Shown: positions 16,119 to 25,656 of the stretch, piece by piece
How the letters are laid out: every line of letters starts with the position of its first letter
Position numbering within the stretch: the first letter of the stretch is position 1
NCBI RefSeq assembly: GCF_000744375.1
Contig: NZ_JQLU01000005.1
Location: 620,001-684,000 of the forward strand
Direction of reading: 5' to 3'
DNA: 64,000 nucleotides
From: Carnobacterium gallinarum DSM 4847
GTDB lineage: Bacteria > Bacillota > Bacilli > Lactobacillales > Carnobacteriaceae
The notes under the pieces: generated by a model
Databases searched by the model: none
What the model saw: only the letters and a program-made list of their open reading frames with translations
What the model was told of the DNA's origin: nothing
Made by a program: the position numbers and the translations under genes

Positions 16119-16913
16119 TTATTTAGGACTTGCAATAAGTGTCCATGTCACACTTGTTTTATAGGTTTCAGTAACTTTCCCTGTGATACCTGGTACAAAT
16201 AATGATACAGCTTTATCAGCAGTTCCATTAGCAACACTTGATGGATCAGCAAAATCACGTTGACCAAATAATGTATGCCAGCTTCCCATTCCTTGACCAG
16301 CAACTGCTGTAGCAATTGTTGACGCCTCTGCTCCTGATGGATCTAAGGTAATTTTTTGAGCGAATGCAGTTGGTGTAGTTGAACCATCTGTTACCAGATT
16401 TTTTGAGTTAAATCCAAGATCAGCGAAACTCAAGGCTGCATTTGTTAGGATTTTACCAGAATCTGTTTTAAATTGACCATTTTGTGTCGCTGTCAATTCC
16501 CACCCAGTATTTGTTCCACGCCCATCATTAATTTCAACATAATTAGGACGGACAACTGGTGTAATAGCCCCTGTTGCTGGGTTTTTGATGCTTCCCTTAG
16601 CTAAATTTGCATAGTAAGTTGCATCGTTACCAGAAATTTCGACTGTTGGAAATTTCAAATCTGTTGCATAAACAACTGTCAAATCACCTGGAATACCAGG
16701 TTTTTCTACGTCAGGAATATACGGTGGATCAACGTCTGGATCCGTGTCTGGATCTACTTCTGGATCTGTTGGTTCAGTAATCGTTGTTTTCTTTTTAAAA
16801 GTTAAATCACCTTGCGACGTATCAGCTGTTCCATCTGCAGCTAAGGCAAGAGGTGCTGCTAATAAGCTTGAAAAAGTTAACGCTCCAACTAAAACTAGTT
16901 TTGTTAATTTCAT
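16119..16913 (-). CDS. WxL domain surface protein 8 of array (group C)
   Basis: Secreted wall-binding protein of 264 residues. A signal peptide (1-25, ALA-AD) is followed by KKKTTITEPTDPEVDPDTD and related Asp/Pro repeats, then the domain GDLTVVYATDLKFPTVEI. The first motif GRGTNTGWEL and terminal W-T-L are classical. GGAG precedes the ATG. Group C (this gene and 16945-17655) differs from group B by the acidic Pro/Asp linker and the shared GSWHTLFG/GTWRTRFG block. Confidence 0.91.
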   Translation of the reverse strand: MKLTKLVLVGALTFSSLLAAPLALAADGTADTSQGDLTFKKKTTITEPTDPEVDPDTDPDVDPPYIPDVEKPGIPGDLTVVYATDLKFPTVEISGNDATYYANLAKGSIKNPATGAITPVVRPNYVEINDGRGTNTGWELTATQNGQFKTDSGKILTNAALSFADLGFNSKNLVTDGSTTPTAFAQKITLDPSGAEASTIATAVAGQGMGSWHTLFGQRDFADPSSVANGTADKAVSLFVPGITGKVTETYKTSVTWTLIASPK

Positions 16914-16944
16914 GTTATTTAATCTCCTTTAAATAAAATACCTA

Positions 16945-17655
16945 TTAATCTGGTGTATTTCCTAGTTCCCAAGTTAAGCTTGTTTTGTAGGTACCTTCTG
17001 TTTTCGCAGAATTCCATGGCACCATCAATTCAATACTTTCTACACCTTCAGCATTGTTATCACCAAAACGTGTTCTCCAAGTCCCCATTCCTTGATTCGC
17101 TTTTGCATCAACAATCAATTGATTGTCTCCGCTTGGCGTTAGAACTGTTTCAGTTGAAATTGGCGCATAAATAACATCAGATGTATTGCTTGATTTTGCA
17201 ATACCATTTTTAAATGTTAACGTTGTATTTGTTAAAGTTGCTGCACCAGATTTAAATGCATCATTTTGTTTAACTTTTAAGCTCCAACCTGCTAGAGAAC
17301 CACGATCATCTGTAACCTGCACGTAATTGGGTACTTCTTCTTCTACACCATCACTTGTTGTTACTTTCGTTAATTTTGCTTGATATACCATATCTTTATT
17401 AGCAATTTGATGCTTTCCAAATTTAATATTAGAAATATAGTCAATGGTTAATTCTCCAACATTTCCAGTTGGTGGATCAATTGGTACTACTGGTTCTGGT
17501 TTAATTGGATGAACCGGTGGTGTTGTTCCCGTTTTTTTTGTGTACTCTAACTCTGCATCACTTGTTGCTGAATCTGCTGCCGAAGCATTGAGACCATAAC
17601 TTACTAATCCGCTAACTGAAACAAGTCCAATTAAAGCTAATTTTGTTAATTTCAT
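16945..17655 (-). CDS. WxL domain surface protein 9 of array (group C)
   Basis: Secreted wall-binding protein of 236 residues and the first of the nine small WxL genes in transcription order. The signal peptide ends near ASA-AD, followed by a Pro-rich linker (PPVHPIKPEPVVPIDPP) and GELTIDYISNIKFGKHQI. Motifs are DRGSLAGWSL and terminal W-E-L. A TTG two codons upstream is in frame, but the ATG at 17655 is ten bases from GGAGG and matches the shared MKLTKLAL start. It directly follows the small membrane protein gene. Confidence 0.91.
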   Translation of the reverse strand: MKLTKLALIGLVSVSGLVSYGLNASAADSATSDAELEYTKKTGTTPPVHPIKPEPVVPIDPPTGNVGELTIDYISNIKFGKHQIANKDMVYQAKLTKVTTSDGVEEEVPNYVQVTDDRGSLAGWSLKVKQNDAFKSGAATLTNTTLTFKNGIAKSSNTSDVIYAPISTETVLTPSGDNQLIVDAKANQGMGTWRTRFGDNNAEGVESIELMVPWNSAKTEGTYKTSLTWELGNTPD

Positions 17656-17686
17656 TTCCAAATTTCCTCCGTTATATTAAACATTT

Positions 17687-18040
17687 TTACTGATTGATAC
17701 GTCTTTTTAGCTTCTTTTTCTTTCTTAATGGAACTGCTTGCTTTTTCAATTGAAGTTGCCATTCAACAAACATAGCCATAATTGTTAAAATTACCGTTTC
17801 ACCAACAATTAATGTAGCTAAGTTAGAAAATACAATCGATGTCCCAACATCAATAAAGCAACCAATCAACAATATAATAATTGATACAAATGAAATCAGG
17901 AGAAAGCTACCAAATAATGTCCAAACTATTTCAAATTTTCCTTTTGAATCTAAAATATTCATTCCTATACTAGTCAAACCTAAAATTAAATTTAAGCCAA
18001 ATATTAGTAATAAGATTCGCGTTACTAATTCACTATTCAT
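17687..18040 (-). CDS. Small membrane protein inside the WxL cluster
   Basis: I do not recognise this 117-residue protein. It has three hydrophobic segments (about residues 7-27, 40-63 and 70-92) and a strongly basic C-terminus (LRKKKKLKRR). There is no signal peptide or lipobox. GGGAG precedes the ATG. It lies between the giant WxL gene and the array of small WxL genes, with short gaps on both sides, so it is likely co-transcribed. A role as an accessory for secretion or anchoring of the WxL proteins is a guess from position. Confidence 0.8.
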   Translation of the reverse strand: MNSELVTRILLLIFGLNLILGLTSIGMNILDSKGKFEIVWTLFGSFLLISFVSIIILLIGCFIDVGTSIVFSNLATLIVGETVILTIMAMFVEWQLQLKKQAVPLRKKKKLKRRINQ

Positions 18041-18080
18041 CGCTATTCTCCCTCATTCATGGATGTACTCTCTTCACTTT

Positions 18081-21000
18081 TTACGGTGCGTCGACTAAAC
18101 TCCATTCAATTTTCCATTTGTATTCTTTAGCTAAAGCATCTCCTGCATGAACATTTAGACGTAAACCATCATCATCATCTGGTTTCCACCCAAACTGAGT
18201 AATTCCATCTTGAGCAGTTTTATCACTCACTCTAACAGGAATCGCATCACGACCTAAAGCAACACTATTATTATTATTTTTAAATACTAATGAATTTGGC
18301 AATTTAAGACTTCCATCTAGTTCTGCACTATTATCAATATCAAGTAATTTAGCTGCTAAAGACCAATTTTTTAAGTTTGTTCGTGTATCATCTACTTTAA
18401 AATCAATATCTGATTCAGGTGTATAGACTTTATCTACTGAACTGATTTGTTGTTTCCCAAAATCAACACTTACTGGAGCTTCAATTAATTTCAGAACACC
18501 TTCAACAACAGTGGTTTCAGTTTGTGTAGAAGTTGCAGCAACTGGAGTACTATTTCCAGATAATGCAGTTAATGAAGCTGTATTTAAAATCTTAGAACCT
18601 AACGCCGTACCAGCTTTAACTTTTACATCAAATTCAATTGTGTAGACATCATTGTAGAGCATTTGCTTTGTAGCCGTAGCAGTTATTTTTCCTGCTACAT
18701 AGGTTACAGTCCCAATGCTATCACCTTGTGAATCCTTAATAGTTCCATTTGTTGCAGATTCAAATGCAGCATCAAGATTATCCGTAATCACTAAATTATT
18801 AATCTTAGAATCTTGAATAATATTTTTAACTGTTAAACGATATTTCATTGATTGCCCTGCAACAATACGATCAGTTACAGCACCAGTAGTTGAACTTAAT
18901 GCTGTTTTTTCAAACTCAACTTTAGGTTCTAATTCTAAGATATTGACCTTAGTTGCGGCTGCAAAAGTTAAATCATGGAAAGAATAGGCTTCACGCGGAT
19001 TAATATTCCCGGTTGCATTCCATGAAGGCTGTTTCACTTCTGACGCCTCTAATGTTGCTTGACCGGCATGATCACTTAGATACACTCGAATCACATCACC
19101 ACTAGTAAAGTCACTAGGGAATGTTAATGTCCAATTACCTTGGGCATCTACTGTATTTTGGACTAACGTTACGCCATCTGCTTCATAGATTGGTTGGTCA
19201 TTGTTCGTTGCTGTAACCAATGCCCCTGGTTCGCCACCAGTCCCTTGATAAACTCGCGTTTTATCCGTAATGTTAGCTTTGTCTGTAATAACTGCAACTT
19301 CAGGTGGAGTTGTATCCACAACTGTTTGTTTTGGTGCAATCAAGTCTTCTGGTAAACTTACATGAACACGAGCAGAATTAGGATCTGCACCACCACGAAT
19401 GGCTTGAGTCACTTCAAGTGTTTCACCTGTTTTCAAGAATTCATTATTTGGCAGTTTGAATGAGAACATTCCCCCACGACCAGCTTCACCCCAGATTTGA
19501 AGACCTGTAGAAGTCGAATCTATCCCTGTTGTTTTTGCCACATAATTAGAAATTGAACCATCTACTTTTGTATGTCGAATTGTAACAAAAACTTCATCTG
19601 TCCATGCATCACGAATACCTGATGAACCTTCAGGCACTCCAGCATGTCCATAAATTGTTTGATCTGCATTTGTAGGCATTCTTAATTCATCAACTACCGC
19701 ACGTGCATTATTTCCACTCATACGAGTATAGCTTGACATTCCGGCGTTTCCATAAGAGGTAGCACTAGTATTAAATTCTGTTGGGACATTTGTACTTTTA
19801 ATACTAATAAAATTGGCTCCAGTCAACGCATAATCAATAATTGTCCATGCTCTAAAAGGATTCCCGTCTACATTTGTACCATTTTTCCAAATAGATAAAT
19901 CTGAATTTGTAGATTCAAACACAGAAACTGCATTAGTAGCAGCAAAGACATTTCCTCCACCAACTCTTCTATTTTGAAAATCATAATAAAGTGGATTCGT
20001 AACTTTAATATCTGCTCTAGGAGAATTAAAAATAGCTCTATTTGCACTTAAAGTTCGTCCTACAGCTTCAAAAACAGTTCCTTCTCCAGCTACGATGACC
20101 ATTCCACCAGAATTATTATCAATAGCAGCTCCATATGGAGAATTTAAATTAACTTCACTATCTTTGCCAATTAAATTAAAACTATTAACTGGATTAGTAC
20201 CTCCATCATACATAATTGCTTGATTTCGGTCTTGACCTCCTGGATCTAGCGGACTGCCAGTACCAGCATTCTCTATATCAAGATGACTTCCACTTGATAT
20301 ATTAACAGTATTATTTCCTCCAAATAACCTTAAGCCTGCTGCACTACCGCCATTAGAGGTTAATTTAATTAAAGAATTGTTTGTAACATTAAAAATCATG
20401 TTACCTCGTAACCTAAATCGTAAAACAGAACCACGCTCATAAGTTCCACTAGTTTTTTGTGATAAAATTAGTTTCGAGCGATTATCCACATTAAATCGAC
20501 CACCGTCAGATTCTAGTGTCATTGCGCTTGAACTAATATTAAGAGCATCTACTCTAAGTTCTGCATGATCTAATACATTTACTTCACTGTTCGCTCCATT
20601 GACAACAATTACAGCACCCCAATCTGCTATTACAGATGTTGTTCCTGATACATTAACTACAGTTCCCTCGCCAGAAACTGTAAAAGTACTATTTTCAGCT
20701 CGAAAAAGAATGGCTATATAATTTCTACTAAACAAGTTCATTGTAGAACCGCCATTTACAATAAATTTACTGCCCGCTGCTCTTGTCCCGAAACCTGCAT
20801 AAATCACATCACCTTTAACAACGCTCTTGTTAGTAATTAATACATCTTGAGAATCAATTGCAGTACCACTAGTATTAGTCGTACTAAAATCTACTGTACT
20901 ATTATCTACTGTAAATACCCCATTAATATTTATCGCTGAACTTGCACTACTCTGAAAGTCTAAAGAACCATTAAGAATCGTAAAGTCATTTGTTGTTGTT

Positions 21001-23075
21001 GTAACTGCACCGGCTGTATTAAACGTATTTGTACCTGTCAAATTAACATTCCCAGTATTAGTAAAAATGACATTTTCTCCTGTTGCAGTAACGCTAGTTT
21101 CACCTGATAAAGTAATATCTGAGGTTGTTGTTCTAGTACCACTTGCAATAAAAGTATTTCCTGTAGTATTTGTAATAATATTTTTACCAGCTACTGTAAT
21201 TGCATCTACTGATGTAAATACAGCACCAGTTGTTGTATTAAAGATATTATCACCTTCAACATCAATCGTTCCTGCACTTGTTGCTAAAGCGCTACGAGCT
21301 GTTTTGAACTCATTTTTGCCTTTAATTTCAAGGCTTCCTGTACTCGTAATTAAAGGAATTGTTGTTGATGTTCCGCTATTTTCTATTTTATTAACCCCGC
21401 TGATACTAATAGGTCCACCAAACAAACCTCTACCGGTTCCAGTATTAATTGTATTTGTACCTGTTAAAGTGATTGCTCCTGTACCATTAGTCACAATATT
21501 TCCACTTGTACTTGTAATAATAGTATCGTCAGCTAGCGTAACTGCACCATTCCCACTACTTGTAAATACAGCACCAGATGTTGTTTTAAATTCAGTACTA
21601 CCTTTAACATCAATTTTCCCTGTACTAGTTACTAAAGCACCCGTAGCATTTTCTAGTTTAGTAGTGCCATTGATACTATCAATGCTGATATCTCCACCAG
21701 CTAAAATTCTAGCGGTTCCTCCAGTACTAATTGTATTTGTACCAACTAAAGCAATAGCTCCAGTACCACTATTAAGAATCGTTCCACTTGTACTCGCAAA
21801 TGTATTATCACCTTTTACAAGGGCTGTACCATTCCCAACAAACATATTACCTGTTGTACCAGTAATTGTATTCGTACCATTTACAGAAATTGTTCCACTT
21901 CCCGCAAACAAAACAGCACCTCGGTAGTTTAGATTATTTTCTCCTGAAAGAACTAAGTTTCGGTAAGTGAACAATACTGTATTTGCTGTTTGATAAATAG
22001 TATTTTTGCCAGTAATTGTTAAATCAGCATTTGTCGCTGTCACAATAGCCGCAGTATTTGTTGATGGTGTTGTAATATTATTCAATACAACATTCCAATT
22101 TGTACTATTTGCTGCTGTCGAGCTAAAAACTGCTGTTCCTGGTGTCTGTGTTTTAATCAAATTAGCATCATTGATGACTAAGTTTGTTGGGACAGTAGTA
22201 GCTGCTAACAAAATTCCGTTATTGCCTGTTCCACCTGAACCAAAATTAATTGTATGAGCATTTCCGTTAATTGTTATATCTCGATTGATACTACCAGGAT
22301 TGAATCCAGATGCTGTACCTGATCTAGTAATATCTGCTCCTAAATTAATTGTATCTACCGTTGAATCGGCAAGAGCAGTCTGAAATTCTCCCCAAGTAGT
22401 AACTACACTGATAACACGTGGCGTTAATGTTCGTAAAGTAGGAACATCAGTGACTTCTTCTATCGAAACTTTCGCTTCTATAGGGTTCTCTATCACAGAA
22501 TTTTCATTAGCTATACTGCCATCCTTTGATGTTTCCTTCAGTTTTTCAACTATCAAAGTTAATTGATTTGAATTAAATTGTTTCTTTTCAAATTCTCTTC
22601 CTGCTTGAATTTGATAACTTCCAGCTTTAGAAGCACCTAAACTAATTAATACTTCTTTCTTTTCACTTATCTGATCCAAAATGATTGTTAATTTATTCTC
22701 TTCGGCTGTCCATTTAATATTTACTCCATGAAATCCATTATTTAACTGGGCCGTTTTTACAGAATCATACGTAACATCTCTTGGTAACACAATTATTATC
22801 GGTTCATCTAGAATACTATGTGTTGATTCACTTTCTTCATCTGTTGCCTCAACTGCATCTACCTTTTTTTCTATAGACGTTGTAGCATCATTCAGCGTTA
22901 ATAAAATCTCTTCATTTTGCTGATACGTATTCTTATCACTTATAAGTGTAATTCCTTCACTCGCACTAACACCTTGATTCTTATTAAAGAACTGATGTGC
23001 TAACCCTCTACTAGAAACTAGTAAAACCGTAAATAACAAAATTGCTAAAACTAACTTGTTTCCTTTATGTTTCAA
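18081..23075 (-). CDS. Giant beta-helix WxL surface protein, TTG start
   Basis: Secreted protein of 1664 residues. After a signal peptide (about 1-40) and a 180-residue spacer comes a pectate-lyase-like right-handed beta-helix region (about 225-1120). It starts TWGEFQTALADSTVDTINLGADI and contains many rungs of about 20 residues of the form LTGTNTI...TGN. A bacterial Ig-like domain (about 1257-1350), a DUF11-like domain (about 1383-1520) and a C-terminal WxL domain (about 1527-1664, ending W-S-L-V-D-A-P) follow. The first WxL motif, DTRTNLKNWSL, lacks the usual Gly. The start must be TTG at 23075, eight bases from GGAGG; the ATG overlapping that site is out of frame. Such CscC-like proteins are thought to be adhesins; no lyase residues could be verified. 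Confidence 0.88.
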   Translation of the reverse strand: MKHKGNKLVLAILLFTVLLVSSRGLAHQFFNKNQGVSASEGITLISDKNTYQQNEEILLTLNDATTSIEKKVDAVEATDEESESTHSILDEPIIIVLPRDVTYDSVKTAQLNNGFHGVNIKWTAEENKLTIILDQISEKKEVLISLGASKAGSYQIQAGREFEKKQFNSNQLTLIVEKLKETSKDGSIANENSVIENPIEAKVSIEEVTDVPTLRTLTPRVISVVTTWGEFQTALADSTVDTINLGADITRSGTASGFNPGSINRDITINGNAHTINFGSGGTGNNGILLAATTVPTNLVINDANLIKTQTPGTAVFSSTAANSTNWNVVLNNITTPSTNTAAIVTATNADLTITGKNTIYQTANTVLFTYRNLVLSGENNLNYRGAVLFAGSGTISVNGTNTITGTTGNMFVGNGTALVKGDNTFASTSGTILNSGTGAIALVGTNTISTGGTARILAGGDISIDSINGTTKLENATGALVTSTGKIDVKGSTEFKTTSGAVFTSSGNGAVTLADDTIITSTSGNIVTNGTGAITLTGTNTINTGTGRGLFGGPISISGVNKIENSGTSTTIPLITSTGSLEIKGKNEFKTARSALATSAGTIDVEGDNIFNTTTGAVFTSVDAITVAGKNIITNTTGNTFIASGTRTTTSDITLSGETSVTATGENVIFTNTGNVNLTGTNTFNTAGAVTTTTNDFTILNGSLDFQSSASSAININGVFTVDNSTVDFSTTNTSGTAIDSQDVLITNKSVVKGDVIYAGFGTRAAGSKFIVNGGSTMNLFSRNYIAILFRAENSTFTVSGEGTVVNVSGTTSVIADWGAVIVVNGANSEVNVLDHAELRVDALNISSSAMTLESDGGRFNVDNRSKLILSQKTSGTYERGSVLRFRLRGNMIFNVTNNSLIKLTSNGGSAAGLRLFGGNNTVNISSGSHLDIENAGTGSPLDPGGQDRNQAIMYDGGTNPVNSFNLIGKDSEVNLNSPYGAAIDNNSGGMVIVAGEGTVFEAVGRTLSANRAIFNSPRADIKVTNPLYYDFQNRRVGGGNVFAATNAVSVFESTNSDLSIWKNGTNVDGNPFRAWTIIDYALTGANFISIKSTNVPTEFNTSATSYGNAGMSSYTRMSGNNARAVVDELRMPTNADQTIYGHAGVPEGSSGIRDAWTDEVFVTIRHTKVDGSISNYVAKTTGIDSTSTGLQIWGEAGRGGMFSFKLPNNEFLKTGETLEVTQAIRGGADPNSARVHVSLPEDLIAPKQTVVDTTPPEVAVITDKANITDKTRVYQGTGGEPGALVTATNNDQPIYEADGVTLVQNTVDAQGNWTLTFPSDFTSGDVIRVYLSDHAGQATLEASEVKQPSWNATGNINPREAYSFHDLTFAAATKVNILELEPKVEFEKTALSSTTGAVTDRIVAGQSMKYRLTVKNIIQDSKINNLVITDNLDAAFESATNGTIKDSQGDSIGTVTYVAGKITATATKQMLYNDVYTIEFDVKVKAGTALGSKILNTASLTALSGNSTPVAATSTQTETTVVEGVLKLIEAPVSVDFGKQQISSVDKVYTPESDIDFKVDDTRTNLKNWSLAAKLLDIDNSAELDGSLKLPNSLVFKNNNNSVALGRDAIPVRVSDKTAQDGITQFGWKPDDDDGLRLNVHAGDALAKEYKWKIEWSLVDAP

Positions 23076-23149
23076 ATTTCCATCCTCCTAACTAGGATAA
23101 TCTCAAATAGAATTAAACCAATTCTTATCTCAATTATCTTTTTATTCTC

Positions 23150-23467
23150 TTATTCATTTTTAGCCTTCAACTTTTTTTTAGTCATCAGCAGGATTGCTCC
23201 CCCTAACAAGAACACACCTAAAGAAATTTCTTGTTTACTTTGACTCTCCCCAGTTTGTGGAAGCTTTCCTGCTGGTGGTTTTATCGGTTGTGGTGTTGGT
23301 TCTGGTATAGGCGTAGGTGTAGGATCTATTGGTGGTTTAGGCTCAAATCCTTCAAACGTAATCCCAACTTCTGATTCTGCACCATCGTCAGCAGATACTG
23401 AACCAACTGCAATAAAATTAAATAGAAACAATAAAAGGACTAAAAATTTCATTCCTCTAACTTTCAT
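23150..23467 (-). CDS. Small LPQTG sortase-anchored protein (CscD type)
   Basis: Surface protein of 105 residues, first gene of the csc cluster. A signal peptide (1-26, VSA-DD) leads to a short mature part (EVGITFEGFEPKPP), a Pro/Thr-rich wall-spanning stretch (46-66), the sortase motif LPQTG (69-73), a hydrophobic helix and a basic tail (KKKLKAKNE). This is the typical CscD layout found in WxL clusters. GGAG lies seven bases before the ATG. It would be covalently linked to peptidoglycan and may act with the WxL proteins. Confidence 0.9.
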   Translation of the reverse strand: MKVRGMKFLVLLLFLFNFIAVGSVSADDGAESEVGITFEGFEPKPPIDPTPTPIPEPTPQPIKPPAGKLPQTGESQSKQEISLGVFLLGGAILLMTKKKLKAKNE

Positions 23468-23781
23468 TTTTTTCTCCTTTCTATTTCAACTTTTCATTGT
23501 GGCAACCTTTTTAGATATCCATAACGATTCTTATCATAGAGAAGACGATGATTTTTTTACTTTGCTATAAACTTAGTTTGCAATTATCCATTTATAGACA
23601 ATCTTCCTCCCTTTGAGTCAGCTCCTTTTCTTCAAATTATCTAAAATCATGTACTCCACATTTATTTATCGCAACATCTAATTTATGCTACGTTCAAAGT
23701 ATAGCAATTTTTATTATTGAGTTTTTTAATTTTTTTTCCTCCTCGAAGGCAGAAAAAGAAATAGAATTTCTCTAAAAGCAG
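23468..23781. other. Intergenic region upstream of the csc cluster
   Basis: About 310 bp between the LPQTG gene and the terminator of the Mga-type gene. It must hold the csc promoter. I see no convincing -35/-10 pair, in keeping with an activator-dependent promoter; no ORF or RNA gene is apparent. Confidence 0.5.
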
Positions 23782-23814
23782 AAAAAAAAGAGAACTATTC
23801 AAGAATAGTCCTCT
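23782..23814 (-). terminator. Terminator after the Mga-type regulator
   Basis: A 12-bp stem (23789-23800 and 23803-23814) is followed by a T-run on the minus strand. Confidence 0.8.
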
Positions 23815-23851
23815 TTACTAAATTAATTTTCACTATAGAAAAAATAACGGC

Positions 23852-25363
23852 TTATTTGCCACTGTTAACTTCCTTATCATACATACTAATTTCAATAAAC
23901 TTTTTCTGTAGCATTTGCCTATCCTTTAATGTAGGAATACTTTCTAAAATAGTTATAGGTGTTGTTTTATATACTTTATCAAATTGTTCATACCATTGAT
24001 CAGCAATTACCAAATCTACATCGATACTGCTAGATGTACAAAATTCAATTTCAAAACTTGTTTGTTGCTTAATCACACCTTCTAGATACTCATAACTGCT
24101 CGTTCCCAAGGAGGTAATAACTACGACTCTAAGCTTTTTTTCAGTACTACTAACAACTAAATTATGCTGAATTAAGCTTCGATAATTTTCCTTTATTTGC
24201 GTTATAGAGACACTTTCTAAAAATCCAGAAAAGAGTTCGCTATTTTCTAATGTATCAAAGAAATCAGCAAATTTTGCTTCGTCAAACTTCATTTCAGGTA
24301 TATTATTTATTTGTTTTACTTTAAAATCACTAATAAATAAATCATCTTCACCGCGGAAATTAACCTCTTTCATGTGGATATAAATGAGTTGGGTAAAAAA
24401 CTTATTATACTGTTGTACATCAAAGGTTAGCTGGTATTCTTCCATAAATACACTAAGCCACTGGCTAGATAACTGATACTCAATCAAATTTTCTTTCTGA
24501 AAAGTAAGTAATAACTCAATTGGAAATGAACCTTCTCTAATGACTCCTCTACTCATAAGAAGTACTTTAAACAGGAACAATATTTCTTCTAAAATATTTT
24601 GCTTACATAACTTTTTAACTGGTTCATTAAGCTCATCTTTGAAGCTGTTAAATAACTGAGAATTGAGTAACGCTTTATCTAGATCCGTTTTATTCTCGAT
24701 TAAATAACCAGACCTATTTCGACTAATACAAATCGCGACCCAATATAGAGCATATTCATACTCTGGTATTTCTAATGGCTTTTGGTTAAACATCTCCATA
24801 ATTTCTATAATTTCAGATAATTCTTCTCGATTCACATTGATAAATGGCCAATTTGTTCCCCAATATGAAGCCCAATAAAACTTAAAATAAAAATATCTAA
24901 TTTGCAGTTCTGAGCCAATCAAAATAGATGTGCCATTAAAGCCAAACTGTAACTTAAAGCTAGATAATACATTTTGAGATTCATTAATTCGATTATAAAC
25001 AGATGTGTAGCTTAAATAATGGCGTAATGAAAATTCAGTGATATCACGAAAATCGCCATTAAAAATTTCATTATATAATTGAAACAAAGTTGAGCTTTTT
25101 AAGTAGTTTAGTTCTATTTTTTTTATTGCAATAGTATCTACAAGTCCCATAAAGTAGCCCTGATTGCTTTTTTCAATTAAACTATCTGGATAACCTTCTT
25201 CAAAAATTTCATCTTGTAAGACAACTAAGCTTTTCACTAGAGTTTTTTTTGAAATATTTAAATACTCCACCAACTCATTTAAACTAAAAACACGAGACTC
25301 TGAACTTAAAATTCTTAATAAAGTTACCTTACGATAAGACATCCTATCAAAAAATCTCTTCAT
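23852..25363 (-). CDS. Mga-family stand-alone regulator
   Basis: Regulator of 503 residues. The N-terminal HTH (LNELVEYLNISKKTLVKSLVVLQDEI, about residues 27-52) matches the Mga class. A long helical middle part corresponds to PRD-like domains, and a C-terminal EIIB-like fold (about 405-490) begins with RVVVITSLGTSSYEYLEGV. AAGGGGG precedes the ATG. Mga-like regulators often sit beside surface-protein loci, for example ElrR of Enterococcus. Here it lies directly upstream of the csc cluster on the same strand, so it is the best candidate for its activator. I infer this from position. Confidence 0.85.
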   Translation of the reverse strand: MKRFFDRMSYRKVTLLRILSSESRVFSLNELVEYLNISKKTLVKSLVVLQDEIFEEGYPDSLIEKSNQGYFMGLVDTIAIKKIELNYLKSSTLFQLYNEIFNGDFRDITEFSLRHYLSYTSVYNRINESQNVLSSFKLQFGFNGTSILIGSELQIRYFYFKFYWASYWGTNWPFINVNREELSEIIEIMEMFNQKPLEIPEYEYALYWVAICISRNRSGYLIENKTDLDKALLNSQLFNSFKDELNEPVKKLCKQNILEEILFLFKVLLMSRGVIREGSFPIELLLTFQKENLIEYQLSSQWLSVFMEEYQLTFDVQQYNKFFTQLIYIHMKEVNFRGEDDLFISDFKVKQINNIPEMKFDEAKFADFFDTLENSELFSGFLESVSITQIKENYRSLIQHNLVVSSTEKKLRVVVITSLGTSSYEYLEGVIKQQTSFEIEFCTSSSIDVDLVIADQWYEQFDKVYKTTPITILESIPTLKDRQMLQKKFIEISMYDKEVNSGK

Positions 25364-25425
25364 GCAGTTCCCCCTTTTGAGAATAGAACTCTATTATTTA
25401 TAAACAAAACATAATTCTCCTTTTA

Positions 25426-25656
25426 TTAACTATTTAGTGAGATTCCTTCAAACATCAAATCAACAGATTTAATTTCAATGATATTTTCCAAATTCAAAAA
25501 TATTTTTTCTCGTACTTTTTCCTCGGTTAAACCATATGGGAAAATTAAAATCCGGGTAAATTCTTTTAATAAATACTCTTTTCCGTATTTAATTTGAGCT
25601 TCAAATGTAACACAATATACGTCCTTATCCTGCCAATAAACATCAATAAAAGACAT
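25426..25656 (-). CDS. Hypothetical 76-residue protein upstream of mga-like gene
   Basis: Not recognised. It is a small soluble protein with a mixed beta/alpha pattern (MSFIDVYWQDKDVYCVTF, then KYGKEYLLKEFTRILIF). There is no signal peptide or membrane segment. TTGGAGGG precedes the ATG at good spacing, so it is probably translated. The gap to the Mga-type gene is 62 bp with no terminator, so the two may share a transcript. A modulating role for the regulator is possible but not shown. Confidence 0.65.
   Translation of the reverse strand: MSFIDVYWQDKDVYCVTFEAQIKYGKEYLLKEFTRILIFPYGLTEEKVREKIFLNLENIIEIKSVDLMFEGISLNS

Noticed and set aside
21067-21927. Plus-strand open frame of 286 codons
   Set aside because: It lies wholly antisense to the repetitive beta-helix region of the giant WxL gene. 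The low-complexity Thr/Asn/Gly repeats leave the opposite strand free of stops; its product is a Val/Pro/Leu-rich repeat with no domain and no ribosome binding site.
23282-23340. Short repeats in the LPQTG gene resembling a CRISPR-like pattern
   Set aside because: They are Pro/Thr codon repeats of the wall-spanning region, not spacer-separated repeats. I found no CRISPR array in the window.
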